Origin: Mycosarcoma maydis
Lineage: Eukaryota > Basidiomycota > Ustilaginomycetes > Ustilaginales
Direction of reading: 5' to 3'
DNA length: 64,000 nt
Assembly: GCF_000328475.2 (NCBI RefSeq)
Contig: NC_026492.1
Location: 496,001 to 560,000 of the forward strand
The notes below the pieces were generated by a model that was given only the letters and a program-made list of their open reading frames with translations, had not been told where the DNA came from and did no database searches. How positions within the stretch are numbered: position 1 is the first letter of the stretch; the number at the start of each line of letters is the position of its first letter. A program made the position numbers and the translations under genes. This document shows, piece by piece, positions 8,717 to 18,025 of this stretch.

Positions 8717-10348
8717 ATGCTAGCTCAGCGATGGCTGCTCTTGGCTGGCAGAGCCACTGTTGACGGATATCCTCGTTCGCAGCTCTCTTCCATATTATCG
8801 GCGCTCAAACTTGGCCGCGTCCCAGCATACCCAGCACCTCGCGCTGTATCAACTACCGCGTCTACCAGCATTCGAGCCACGTTCTCCTCCTCCAGCATGA
8901 CTTCGACACGCACATCTCTCTCTACGACCTCGTCTCTGAGCTCATCCTTCCCAGAGCTGTCCGCGAACATCCTCCCGTCTTCCGCTACGACTGTGGCCAC
9001 GCTTCTTTCGGCGAATCATAGCTCGCATCACTGCTTCTTCAACACGCGAGGCATGCACAACCACTCTGCACACCAACTCATCGCCGACCTCACGCTGTCA
9101 GCTACGCCATCACAACTTGAACAACACTACGACTACCAGATTGCGCACTACCTAAGCGACTTTCGGTACAGCAATCGGTCGGCGTACGATCCGCACCACG
9201 CTTCCTCCACCGAACAAGCAACCAAGATCGAAAAGATCAACCCGGACAAGTGGCAGGATCATTTGGGAAACGCGAGGTACTACTGGTCCTACCTGCACTT
9301 TTTCGACGAGCAAGTGCAACAGCTAGGCTTCAGCCAAGCATTGGAAAAGTACGTGCTGAGTAGAGACGCGAACCAAGCCAACGCCAAGATGCTGGCTCGG
9401 TTTTATGGCGGAGTGTTGCATGCCTGGATCCATTTTGGATATGCATTGGAGCTGACACTGAATGAGCTGGCAGGTGAGGCGTTGGCCATGGCTAGTGCGA
9501 CTGCTGCGGGTCATGCATGGCTATTTGACTATGATTGGCTGTTCAAGGTCGATTGTTGCAGTGGGCAGGAAAGCGGCGTGCTCGAGCTGGTCGACGAGAT
9601 TCAGCAGGATGAGCGGCTCAGCGTGCAAGCTCTGCGCCTCAGCGAGCATGATTCGGCGTTACCGGATGCACCGTTTCAGAGTGGACGCGCGCGCGGCGTC
9701 ATTCAGTCTTACGTCGACCGATGGTCCTCAGTCTCGAACGTGGAGAAAGCGCTCGGCGAACTGTCGCTCTTCTCGGCGCTTCTGCTTGGCGCTGTCCCGC
9801 GCCAGTCCGACCAACGTGCGTACAAGCACGACTTTTTCTTGATGCATCTGAACAACTCGCACCTGTTCACACCACTTTTGCTCGACGCCGTCCCCACCCA
9901 AGCACACAAACTCGGCCTACTGCGTGGGCTGCTAGCTCAGTTCTGCTGGTACTACGTCTGTCGTGGACGTCCGCGTTTCAGTGCGCAAAACTGGATCGAC
10001 CAGTACAACGCTCAAACCGTGTTGGATTGGGATACAATGTTTCTCCAGGCCACGCAAAACGTCGATGAACACCTGCCGAAAGCGGTCCGCGCACTGTACG
10101 TCTTCGAACGCCGCTACGCTGACATGCAGCCACAGTTGCTCGAGTCGAATTTGCTCACGGCACAGTCCAAGTCGCAGGGAGATGCGTGGTCGGCAGCGGC
10201 AAGTGTTTTTAGGTACACCGCAAGCCAGATGGTCAGGATGCATAGTGGTGAATTACAGAAGAGCAGGTATGACGCGCACGCTCACAGCATGGCGCAGAGC
10301 GTAGGCGCTCATCAGGAGTTCTGGTCTTTCGAGCCGTTTTTATCTTGA
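8717..10348 (+). CDS. Questin oxidase-like (DUF4243) protein
   Basis: 543-aa protein of the questin oxidase/AflY-like family (DUF4243), whose characterised members carry out Baeyer-Villiger-type ring cleavage in fungal polyketide pathways. The family pattern is clear from about residue 115: an N-terminal HxxH-containing helix, a WQDHLGNARYYWSYL-like block, FYGGVLHAWIHFGYA and SALLLGAVPR segments, and helical His-rich repeats to the C-terminus. The first ~75 residues are rich in Ser, Thr, Ala and Arg with few acidic residues and could be a mitochondrial presequence. ATG 8717 is the first ATG in the frame. No polyketide synthase or other tailoring gene lies nearby, so a role in secondary metabolism is not supported by context and the substrate is unknown. 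Confidence 0.8.
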   Translation: MLAQRWLLLAGRATVDGYPRSQLSSILSALKLGRVPAYPAPRAVSTTASTSIRATFSSSSMTSTRTSLSTTSSLSSSFPELSANILPSSATTVATLLSANHSSHHCFFNTRGMHNHSAHQLIADLTLSATPSQLEQHYDYQIAHYLSDFRYSNRSAYDPHHASSTEQATKIEKINPDKWQDHLGNARYYWSYLHFFDEQVQQLGFSQALEKYVLSRDANQANAKMLARFYGGVLHAWIHFGYALELTLNELAGEALAMASATAAGHAWLFDYDWLFKVDCCSGQESGVLELVDEIQQDERLSVQALRLSEHDSALPDAPFQSGRARGVIQSYVDRWSSVSNVEKALGELSLFSALLLGAVPRQSDQRAYKHDFFLMHLNNSHLFTPLLLDAVPTQAHKLGLLRGLLAQFCWYYVCRGRPRFSAQNWIDQYNAQTVLDWDTMFLQATQNVDEHLPKAVRALYVFERRYADMQPQLLESNLLTAQSKSQGDAWSAAASVFRYTASQMVRMHSGELQKSRYDAHAHSMAQSVGAHQEFWSFEPFLS

Positions 10349-10523
10349 GGCTGATGTGTCCGGGACAAGCTGTGACAATGGCACACGACACAGCATGCTC
10401 GCCAACTGGTTGCCCTGCTAATCGCCATGGTGCTTCGCATTGCTGTCTGCGTTACTACGTGCGCGTCGACGCAGCTCGATCAAGTCGATGAAGCGGGGCG
10501 TGTGCGTGTTTGTGGTTCTGTGA

Positions 10524-12161
10524 TCAGGCCTTGAGAGGGTCATGGCCCCAGTCTTTGCGATAGGGTGCAAGAGTGCAGCGTGTCAGCGCGGTCGTCAGCA
10601 TGATCTCTCAACGTAGTTGCGGCGGACGACAACGAAAAAGAAAGGGGGAGAGAAAGGGAAAAAAGTGCCAAAGAGCATGGACATGGTTCGAGAAGAGGAG
10701 ACGGGCAGATCGAGCTCAGCCAGTCGAGACAGGCTGCATATCGTCGTCTGGGATGTGTTGGTTCGGCGCAAGCTGGGATTGATCGTGCGCTTCGGGGCGC
10801 GTCGTCGGATCGACCAAAGCACGATCGAGATGTGATACGAGATGTTGCGCATTACGCACATCGAGCTGCATGATGTGGCTGAGCAAATGCGCACATTGGA
10901 GCTTTTCAGCTTCCGTGCTCTCGATAAGATGCATCGCTTCGGTGTTGAGTGCAGGATCCGCGGTTTTCGAGAGCAAAAGCGAGAGCTTGAGTGCTTCCGA
11001 AAGCAGACCGAGTGTTTGTGTAGAGCGCACCTGCGCGAGCGGATCAAAGTACACGACGCTGAGTGTCAGAAAGCTATACACAAGGTACGAGGGTAGATAG
11101 AGACGTACCATGATATCCGCCCTCGCTTCTGACTGGAACGCCTCTTGCGCTACACGGTATTTGTCCTTGTCGGCGATCTGCACGAGCGACGAAACAGGAT
11201 AGAGACGCATCAGCCACTGGCTCGCGTGCGCAATGCCAAACACATGTTGACTTACAGTGGCAAGCGAGACGAGCTCCTTATAGCTGGACAGGAGCGTGTC
11301 GACCTCGGCATCGATCGTCTTGTTGACGCCTTCCTCCAACGAGTCGAGGTACGCAGCCGAGTCGCCCGACCGCGTCGGCGCCGCTGAGGCTGCCGCGGTA
11401 GAAGCTGTGGTGGCCGACGTCCCGATCTTGCCAAGATTCAGAGCAGTGGGCAGTGCAACGTCCGATCGGAATGTCGAGCTCGACGCGGACGACCATGTCG
11501 TGTCGGGTGATCCGCCTGCATACGAGCAATGCGCAAGAGTGGGTGCGTCAGATTCCATGTCGTAGCGTCGCAAGCCTGTCGATGCCGCGAGCGACGGGCA
11601 TCTGTGTTGGTCGATTCTCGGCGCTTCCGCGCGGCGAGCAGTCACGCCGTCGTTGTCAAGTGAGTCGAACTCCAGTGCAGTAGATGTGGACGGCAAACAA
11701 CACTTGTAAAACCAAAGCAGACATGGGCCAAGGAGCAACAACAACAAAAAACAGCCAACCAAACCAAACCAAACCAAATCTGAAACCAAACCCCAAAGCG
11801 GGCAGGACGGTGCAAACTTACTCTTCAGACTCTTGTAGCTTTTGGTCTTTTGCAGCTCCTCGTTCGACTTTTTCTGCTTGAGATGCTGTTCCTGCGCAAG
11901 ATGCCTCTTGTTATAGCTAACCACCTTGCGCATGTGCTTGATATCGTCCTCGGTGTACTTTTCCTTGTTCTTCTCCGGGTTGCGCTCGAGGATATCGACG
12001 ATCTTAGTGCCCGAGTTGTGGCCCACCGTCTCGCCTCCTTCGCCGTTTGTCCAGCCGGAAGACGTTGAGTCGTTCGACTTGAGCCACTTTTCCAGCTCGC
12101 TGGCCGTCATATTGACCAGCTCATTGAACTCTTTGATGACATCGGCGTCGGATTTCACCAT
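10524..12161 (-). CDS. DUF3140 protein, two exons flanking a nested gene
   Basis: 122-aa DUF3140 protein of unknown function. Exon 1 is 12161-11822 and carries almost all of the domain (start MVKSDADVIKEF, then HMRKVVSYNKRHLAQE, ending TKSYKSLK). A strong donor GTAAGT follows at 11821-11816. The family's C-terminal signature NWGHDPLK is missing there, but it is encoded exactly at 10552-10524 after an AAG acceptor, giving NWGHDPLKA and a TGA. The phases match (340 + 29 nt = 123 codons). The intron is therefore 1269 nt, far longer than the other introns here, and it contains the whole MED22 gene on the same strand. The frame upstream to 12290 has only a GTG start, so ATG 12161 is used. Confidence 0.8.
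10716..11558 (-). CDS. MED22: Mediator subunit 22 (Med22/Surf5-like), nested in an intron
   Basis: Likely Med22, a head-module subunit of the Mediator complex for RNA polymerase II. Three exons: 11558-11256, 11177-11109 and 11030-10716, joined by two 78-nt introns (GTAAGT...CAG and GTACGT...CAG). The spliced product is 228 aa. An N-terminal ~75-residue disordered part is followed by a helix (NKTIDAEVDTLLSSYKEL), then DKYRVAQEAFQSEARADIM joined to VRSTQTLGLLSEALKLSLLL, the usual Med22 arrangement of a long helix pair. The C-terminal ~70 residues are extra. Removing the introns restores the family alignment, which supports the splice sites. The start ATG 11558 is the most likely one but is not proven. 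The gene lies entirely inside the intron of the DUF3140 gene. Confidence 0.7.
   Translation of the reverse strand: MESDAPTLAHCSYAGGSPDTTWSSASSSTFRSDVALPTALNLGKIGTSATTASTAAASAAPTRSGDSAAYLDSLEEGVNKTIDAEVDTLLSSYKELVSLATVSQHVFGIAHASQWLMRLYPVSSLVQIADKDKYRVAQEAFQSEARADIMVRLYLPSYLVYSFLTLSVVYFDPLAQVRSTQTLGLLSEALKLSLLLSKTADPALNTEAMHLIESTEAEKLQCAHLLSHIMQLDVRNAQHLVSHLDRALVDPTTRPEAHDQSQLAPNQHIPDDDMQPVSTG
11759..11778. repeat. (CCAAA)4 microsatellite
   Basis: Four CCAAA units, with further similar bases on each side. They sit between DUF3140 exon 1 and the MED22 start, just inside the long intron. On the minus strand this is a TTTGG tract close to where a MED22 promoter would be expected. Confidence 0.8.
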
Positions 12162-13624
12162 GATGTGCAGATGATATAGATGCGAGTGCTGCACTGATTC
12201 GAAGAGTTGGCTTGCGGTGCTTGAATCGGGTTGCGCGAACAGTGTGGCAATGTAGCGTTTACGCAGTGTTAATGGATTAGATGATGGCACTGGGATGGAT
12301 CAAGAACGTCCACGTTGGTGGGAAGGACGGCAGCAGCCGTGACACGCTCTCAGACAGTCTTGTGTCCTCGATGACCAATGTGGAGATGATCGAGCTCTGG
12401 CGCCACTGACAGACGCGGCTTGCTGGGTTCAACGCACCTCGACGCACGGAGAGAGTCTTGAGTCGGCGTCGCGTGCGGGTGTCAATCTGCTGGACGGCTC
12501 AAGCAGCTGGTAGATCCCTTATCGGCACGCTGCTAACATCATGTAAGCATGCTACCGTGTTGGACTATGAAGTCACCAAATCGTGAATGTTTTGCCGGTC
12601 AGTGTCAGGAATACTCGTGAATCGTGAATATTCGCCTGAATCGTGAATCACTCGGCTGTCTCAATCATGAATCTACATCACAGACAACTGAGTCAGCAGC
12701 TGCCGTCATGTTGACTTTCCAATCACGATTCGTGATTCGTACGTCACCGCATCTGCGGTGTGCGCCAGTAACAGAATGTTAGACTCTTGTACCAAATCGG
12801 GTCAAGATTTTCACCTAATCGTCCATCGGGCAAGATAAGCGCTCAGAACACAAAAATGCACGGACGTGGGACGCTGCAGGTGTTGCTTCCCTGCCTGAGT
12901 TTCCGCGGGTCCACGCCGATTGACTTATTTTTATCTTTATTTTTTAAAAATGTCTTTTGGTTGAGAGAAGTCGGTCTGATGGCTTGATAATGATAATAGC
13001 GGCCCATGCAGACCTCGTCAAATATGTGCATTGTGTGGTTCAGAAGACTTGACCTAGGGCTCTGTTATGAGGCATGAGCCAAACGCAAGAACCTCAGGCC
13101 GTGGACCGAAGTGAAGAGTCTCTTCAGGCTAGGCCTTGGCCTTGGCTGTCAGAACCAGAATCTATCACGTATGTAGGAAACCCTGCAAAACCTCAAGCAC
13201 TAGCTCAGTAGGGGATTCGAAGCCGATTCATTTTGAGCATGGCTGATGAGCCAAGCACGAAGCTTGTTTTCAGATGAGCAAGAGTCACGAGTAGCAACGT
13301 CGCTGGCAGAGAACACGAAAAGCGACGTCGGAAGACTGCCGCAAGCACCAAGCTTTAAAGGTCGGGCTCAAGTGCGCCAGACACGAGAGGACCCTGCTGG
13401 TCTGAGAGCCACATCAAGTCACTTGGCAGCAACAGTGACAGTCGATTTTGATTTTGACCGGAGAATAGCCGACTTGCTTGTAGTCGCAGCTCTTGCACCT
13501 CGAGCTTGCCGTGTACAGTCATGAGTACAAGAACACGGCGGCCAAGTGCAAGTTCCTCTTGGCTCGCTTCGCCTCTCAACACTACCAACACCACCTTCAG
13601 TGCCTTTCTCTGACCAGCAAAACA
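12162..13624. other. Divergent intergenic region, DUF3140/MED22 to DUF3237 gene
   Basis: 1.46 kb without a supportable gene. It holds the heptamer copies at 12579-12742 and an AT-rich tract near 12925-12955. A TAGCTCAGTAGGGG string near 13200 resembles a tRNA D-arm, but no cloverleaf can be formed. Promoters of both flanking genes must lie here. Confidence 0.5.
12579..12742. repeat. Scattered GAATCGT/GATTCGT heptamer copies
   Basis: Several copies in both orientations: AATCGTGAAT at 12579, a double unit near 12612-12630, another near 12638-12650 and CACGATTCGTGATTCGT near 12724-12740. They belong to the same family as the array at 6352. Confidence 0.8.
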
Positions 13625-14459
13625 ATGTCGATTCCAAGCATCAACCTCGAGCACGCATTTACGCTTAAACTGCCCATCGGACCGTCACTTGCGATTCCCG
13701 GCACCCCGGTTGGTGATCGCTGTACGTAGTTTGGTACCTTGTTTCGCCGTTCCAGATCGACTCGATTGCGTGAGAGCTGACCCTTTCCTCGCTTGCTTCA
13801 CTAGCTTACATCCCCGTGCTGGGCGGAACACTGACAGGAGACGGCCTTGAAGCCAAAATTACCCCCGGCGGCGACTATGCCATTGTCAAGGACGGCTGGG
13901 GCAAGCTCGACGTGCGCGTTCATGCCGTGACGTCTGATGACGAGGTCATCTACATCCAGTACTATGGTCAGCTCGAAGTCACGCCCGCCGTGGGCAAGAG
14001 TAAGTTGTCTCAGCACTTGTTGCATAGCGTTCCGTACACTCATCTCCAATCACTCTTTTCCCTGGCATCACAGTCTTGGGTGGCGACGCAGCAGCCAGGT
14101 CGACCAACTTCGACGACGGATACCTCTTGGTGAGTATGCCTTTCTCTTCCGTTCTAACAAAATATCGTCCAAAGTTTGCGTTTCGTTGACAACTCGAAAA
14201 CGGGTGATCGTCTTGGTATCCACAGACAACCCCAGTCCTCGAAGCGCCCGTCAGCTCGAAACATGCCTGGGTCAACCGTACCATCTTTGTTGGCAAGGGA
14301 AAGCTTGAGGTTCTGAGCGACGGCGTCACTGTTGGTGAGTACTCTGCTTCTGTTCTTCTTGCTGAACGCGAGAATCGTGCTCTATAAACCATTTGCTGAT
14401 TTCTTCCTCTCCTCCGTTGCCGTGACTGTACAGTGTACGAGATCTTCAAGGCCAAGTGA
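13625..14459 (+). CDS. DUF3237 family protein, five exons
   Basis: 160-aa protein of the DUF3237 family (predicted beta-barrel, unknown function). Exons: 13625-13721, 13805-13999, 14074-14129, 14226-14334 and 14434-14459. The introns are 83, 74, 96 and 99 nt, all GT-AG with donors GTACGT, GTAAGT, GTGAGT and GTGAGT. Joining them keeps frame throughout and ends in VYEIFKAK. Family features are the N-terminal SINLEHAFTLKLPIG, then YIPVLGGTLTGDGLEAKITPGGDYAIVKDG, then DEVIYIQYYGQ, and the C-terminal VNRTIFVGKGKL block. It is convergent with the transcription factor gene; their stop codons are 65 bp apart. The small exons make this the most intron-dense gene in the window. Confidence 0.85.
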
Positions 14460-14524
14460 GCCGTGCAAATGGATATGATAACGCAACAATTACAATCAAG
14501 CGACGAAAAACAAGTGTGCATTCA

Positions 14525-17491
14525 TCAAGCGCGTACGCTGGTCGCGTCATTGTTGTCAGTGCTACTGATGCCCGTGCCGTCGAGGACGAATTGCCAGAAT
14601 GACGGATCAAAATTGAGCAATTCGTCGAGCAGTTGCGAGTCTGACATATGAAGTTGTTGCTGCACCTGCTGGTCCTGCAAGTGTTGCTCAAGCTGATGCT
14701 GATGACCCGCCACGGCCGAGCCAGCTGCAGCGAATGGACCGCCTCTACCGAAGGATGCTTGCTGGGGAGTTTCGACGGGCATACGGTATTCCCACCACAT
14801 TGGTTCCCTCGAAACACCTTCGTCTGCAGATACAACTGGCACTGCTGCATTCGAGCTGGGCACCGACTTGTCAGTGACCGGCGCTAGACCGGTGTGGCTG
14901 TTGGGAAATGCACGCAAGTTGGATTCCCAGGCAAGCAAAGGCAAGCTGGGTGAATTCGTCTCGCTTCCTCCGCTGGAACCACTGTTCTTTGACGCTGCAG
15001 TGTCGCTCGACGTTCTTGCGCTGGATGCGGCCGACAGAAGCGCCAGCCCTTCAGCTGCGTTCTGCATCTGTCCCTTGGTGGCAGTGGTTGACGATTGCTC
15101 CTCAGCCGCCCATGCATCTTCAACACCATCCGCGTAACCATCGCCACCAGCCAGAGGTTGACTGATGCCACTGATGTGCATCGCTCGATTGAGCACCTTG
15201 GCAGCGCGTTGCGCCATGTAGTTGTCCGACAGCTGGCTGACAGCTTCGAAAATGGTGACAATATCGCGACGCAGCGAGTCGGTGGTAGTATCTGCGAACC
15301 CAGGATCGATGTCATCAAGATGCTGATGGAAGTGACGATGATGCGAACGGACCAGTGGAATGGCGAGGTTGACAGCGGCTTGCATGTGCGCCGAACACGT
15401 CCATCCGACATAGAACTGCGATGACGTGAGTGATTGCAGCTTGCGGATCACCGGGATGCTGCGGATGCATCGACGTCCATTCTCAACTACGGCGGCCTGT
15501 ATTTCGCTCAGAAACGTCGGTGGTAGCCAAGCGGCGTGCATGTGTTGTACGTGATCGATGCTTCTTTGCTTGAGGTGCGCTAGAAAGCTGACATCCACCG
15601 CGCTGGGCATTTCATAGTCCTTGTCATCGTCTTTGCGCGCATCGCTGAGACTCTGCAGTCGATCCGACAGCAAGAGCCAGGCGCGACAGAGAATCGAGGT
15701 CATGTAAAACACGGCCGAGTTGAGCATGAGGATGCTGGCCATGGTTTTGGCCTCGATGGGATCTGGTGCAGTAATGGTGGCATTGATAGCTCGATCATAG
15801 CCTACACCGGCTCGTGGGAGGAAGACAGTGTACCATTCTTCCAAGCGCGCTAAGATCTGACGCGTCTGTCTAGCCATGTCCCGCATCTCTTCCTTGGTGC
15901 ATTTGGCAAGTGCCTCCGGCTGTAAGAGGTGGGTCTCGGTCTTGGTGACCAGCTCTACGAGCGGTGGGATGACGCTGGTGAGCGAAGTGGACACATGAAA
16001 GTAGGTGCGAACCGTGTCGCGCTCTCGCTCTGATTTGATGCGCCAGGTAAAAGATGCATCTTCCATGTCAGGGAATTGAGTAGCACGTTGGTGGGCGATT
16101 GGAGTCGACTGCGGCCATGCTGACAGGGGTGGTAGCTGGCCAATATGCTCCAGATGGGCCTGGCCGACGTTGAACGACATGACACGCAGGTAGGCAAGAT
16201 CTTTGCGGCAATGGAAGGCGAGCCATTTCGACGACATGATCAGTTCCATCATGATGGTTCTTCTGCGCTCGACTTGTTCGCGCGTGAGGCCGAGCCAGGA
16301 GGGGCGCAACTCGTTGTCGAAGCCGGCGCGGATGCTGGATGAGATGGCACGTTCGGTGAACCTAGCCATGAGCGACTCTTTGCCAATGCAGCGAAAGTAG
16401 AGGCTCATGTTGAGCATGATTTCGATCATATCGCACGATTCTGCTTCGGTGCGCCCGGAACGAAGGGCGGGCATCGACTCGATGATAGACACAGCTTCCT
16501 TTGCCAGCTGGGTATGGAGCGATCGAATGGGTACGGCAAAGTGTATGGCACGGTCGCGATTGTCGGAAAGGAAGAGAGCAGAGCAGGCGACCAGAGTGAG
16601 AACGCGCACAGCAAACACATCCGAGATGGCTTGGCGCTCAAAGGCATACTTCCAGATGGCAACAAAGCGAGGAGCCTCGTTGCATGTCATGAGCCAATCT
16701 CCTTCGGTAAACATGTAGTGCATCATGCGGTGCGTGTCCTTGAGCGGCGGCAGGATGCTTCGAAGGTGTTGCCAGCGCTGACGAGCTGCGCGGGACGGAG
16801 GATCTGTCTCGCCCGGTGTATCTTGGCTAGGATCGATTCGATACTCGTAAACGTCTGCGGCAGCATTGTCATCTTGGCGGTTTTTTTGCGTACTGGATGA
16901 TGCCGCACATGGGGCTTGGCTGAGTAAGGATTCGAGACGGGCCATGGATTGCTTGATACATTGGATCTCCTCGGTGATGCCTGGAACGGCGCGAGCAGTG
17001 CCTGCAAATGAATCTGTTGTAATGTTCTCTTTCGAGGAGGCTTCGGTGCGTCTCCTCTTGTGTTGCGCGCCCATTCGATCGACATAAGGTGATGATGACT
17101 TCGGTGCATATTCGCTCAGGTCCGATGGCATGGAGACAGATGCAGCTATCGCACGCGGCTGGGATGTCGCACCAGCGGGGCCGACTGTGTTGTAGCTTGG
17201 TTCAGCTAGATGACTGGCATGGAAATGACCTGTAGCCGCCGAGGAGGATGCCGACCCTGCACTAGAGCCACCAGCGGTACCAGCGCTAGGATCGGAGCAT
17301 AGCTGTGTAGTGCCTCTGAGTACGCACGACGAGCAAGGGCGTGCATGATCGCACTTGGACTTGCGTTGCCGGCAGGGCAAGCAGCTGATCTTTGTGCGCT
17401 TTGGTGGCAAAACATTCGACGGCGACGGCGACGCTGGCAACGAGCTGGATCCCGCTCGAGAGCCGTGAGCGTCGGCTCGTCCGTCTTTCAT
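14525..17491 (-). CDS. Zn2Cys6 fungal transcription factor
   Basis: 988-aa zinc-cluster transcription factor. The binuclear cluster is complete near the N-terminus: C37-x2-C40-x6-C47-x5-C53-x2-C56-x8-C65, preceded by basic PPKRTK. A short coiled segment near 155-175 may dimerise (ITEEIQCIKQSMARLESLL). A fungal-specific middle homology region covers about residues 235-700 (for example WLGLTREQVERRRTIMMELI). The C-terminal ~250 residues are Ser- and Gln-rich and may activate transcription. ATG 17491 is chosen because the frame up to 17788 contains no ATG. The target genes cannot be inferred; neighbours are not a pathway. It shares a ~530-bp divergent promoter region with RRP8. Confidence 0.88.
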   Translation of the reverse strand: MKDGRADAHGSRAGSSSLPASPSPSNVLPPKRTKISCLPCRQRKSKCDHARPCSSCVLRGTTQLCSDPSAGTAGGSSAGSASSSAATGHFHASHLAEPSYNTVGPAGATSQPRAIAASVSMPSDLSEYAPKSSSPYVDRMGAQHKRRRTEASSKENITTDSFAGTARAVPGITEEIQCIKQSMARLESLLSQAPCAASSSTQKNRQDDNAAADVYEYRIDPSQDTPGETDPPSRAARQRWQHLRSILPPLKDTHRMMHYMFTEGDWLMTCNEAPRFVAIWKYAFERQAISDVFAVRVLTLVACSALFLSDNRDRAIHFAVPIRSLHTQLAKEAVSIIESMPALRSGRTEAESCDMIEIMLNMSLYFRCIGKESLMARFTERAISSSIRAGFDNELRPSWLGLTREQVERRRTIMMELIMSSKWLAFHCRKDLAYLRVMSFNVGQAHLEHIGQLPPLSAWPQSTPIAHQRATQFPDMEDASFTWRIKSERERDTVRTYFHVSTSLTSVIPPLVELVTKTETHLLQPEALAKCTKEEMRDMARQTRQILARLEEWYTVFLPRAGVGYDRAINATITAPDPIEAKTMASILMLNSAVFYMTSILCRAWLLLSDRLQSLSDARKDDDKDYEMPSAVDVSFLAHLKQRSIDHVQHMHAAWLPPTFLSEIQAAVVENGRRCIRSIPVIRKLQSLTSSQFYVGWTCSAHMQAAVNLAIPLVRSHHRHFHQHLDDIDPGFADTTTDSLRRDIVTIFEAVSQLSDNYMAQRAAKVLNRAMHISGISQPLAGGDGYADGVEDAWAAEEQSSTTATKGQMQNAAEGLALLSAASSARTSSDTAASKNSGSSGGSETNSPSLPLLAWESNLRAFPNSHTGLAPVTDKSVPSSNAAVPVVSADEGVSREPMWWEYRMPVETPQQASFGRGGPFAAAGSAVAGHQHQLEQHLQDQQVQQQLHMSDSQLLDELLNFDPSFWQFVLDGTGISSTDNNDATSVRA

Positions 17492-18025
17492 GATAAGGAG
17501 CGCGACAGAGACCGGAAAATCCGAAAAAGGTGTGCGTTGCCTACCCAGCACCTCCTTCAAGGAACCAGTAACTAGATCCGGCGGCGGAAGGTATGTGCGC
17601 GAGTCGCTCGATGCGTTGCTGAACTGCTGGGCGTTGAACGATACGCAAACTTGGACTCGCCAACGATATTCGATCAGCGCTAAGACGATGGACGCTTCCA
17701 CGCAGAGAAGCGTAAGCAGACAGGCAATCACGAATCTTTTGACAAATAGCGGCTGGCAAGGATGCGGAAAAAGGCACGTCTTAATCACTCACGACTTGTT
17801 AATAAAAACGCGGTTGAGCCTCCCTCTGTCACTTTGCCTGCGAATCGGATCAGCCGCGGGATTCCAACGCTGGATTTGGCTCCCGCGGCGGTCACACTTT
17901 TTTCCCTTGCTCTCGTCTGGATTCACAATTTATCAATTCGAAGATTCACAGATGTTTGACTATCACACTTGAGCTTTTAGTCTCTGCTTTCGATTCACGA
18001 TTGTCACATTGTCCCAATCCAGCCC
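17492..18025. other. Divergent promoter region, Zn2Cys6 factor and RRP8
   Basis: 534 bp between two divergent genes. The minus-strand frame stays open up to 17788 but lacks an ATG. A single inverted heptamer copy (GATTCACGATTGTCAC, about 17992-18007) lies only ~20 bp before the RRP8 ATG, so probably within its leader. Confidence 0.5.

Noticed and set aside
13195..13225. tRNA-like D-arm (TAGCTCAGTAGGGG) followed by a GATTCGA string
   Set aside because: No acceptor stem, anticodon arm or properly spaced T-arm can be drawn around it.
17492..17788. 99-codon N-terminal extension of the Zn2Cys6 factor
   Set aside because: It begins with GTG, contains no ATG, and shows no feature of such factors.
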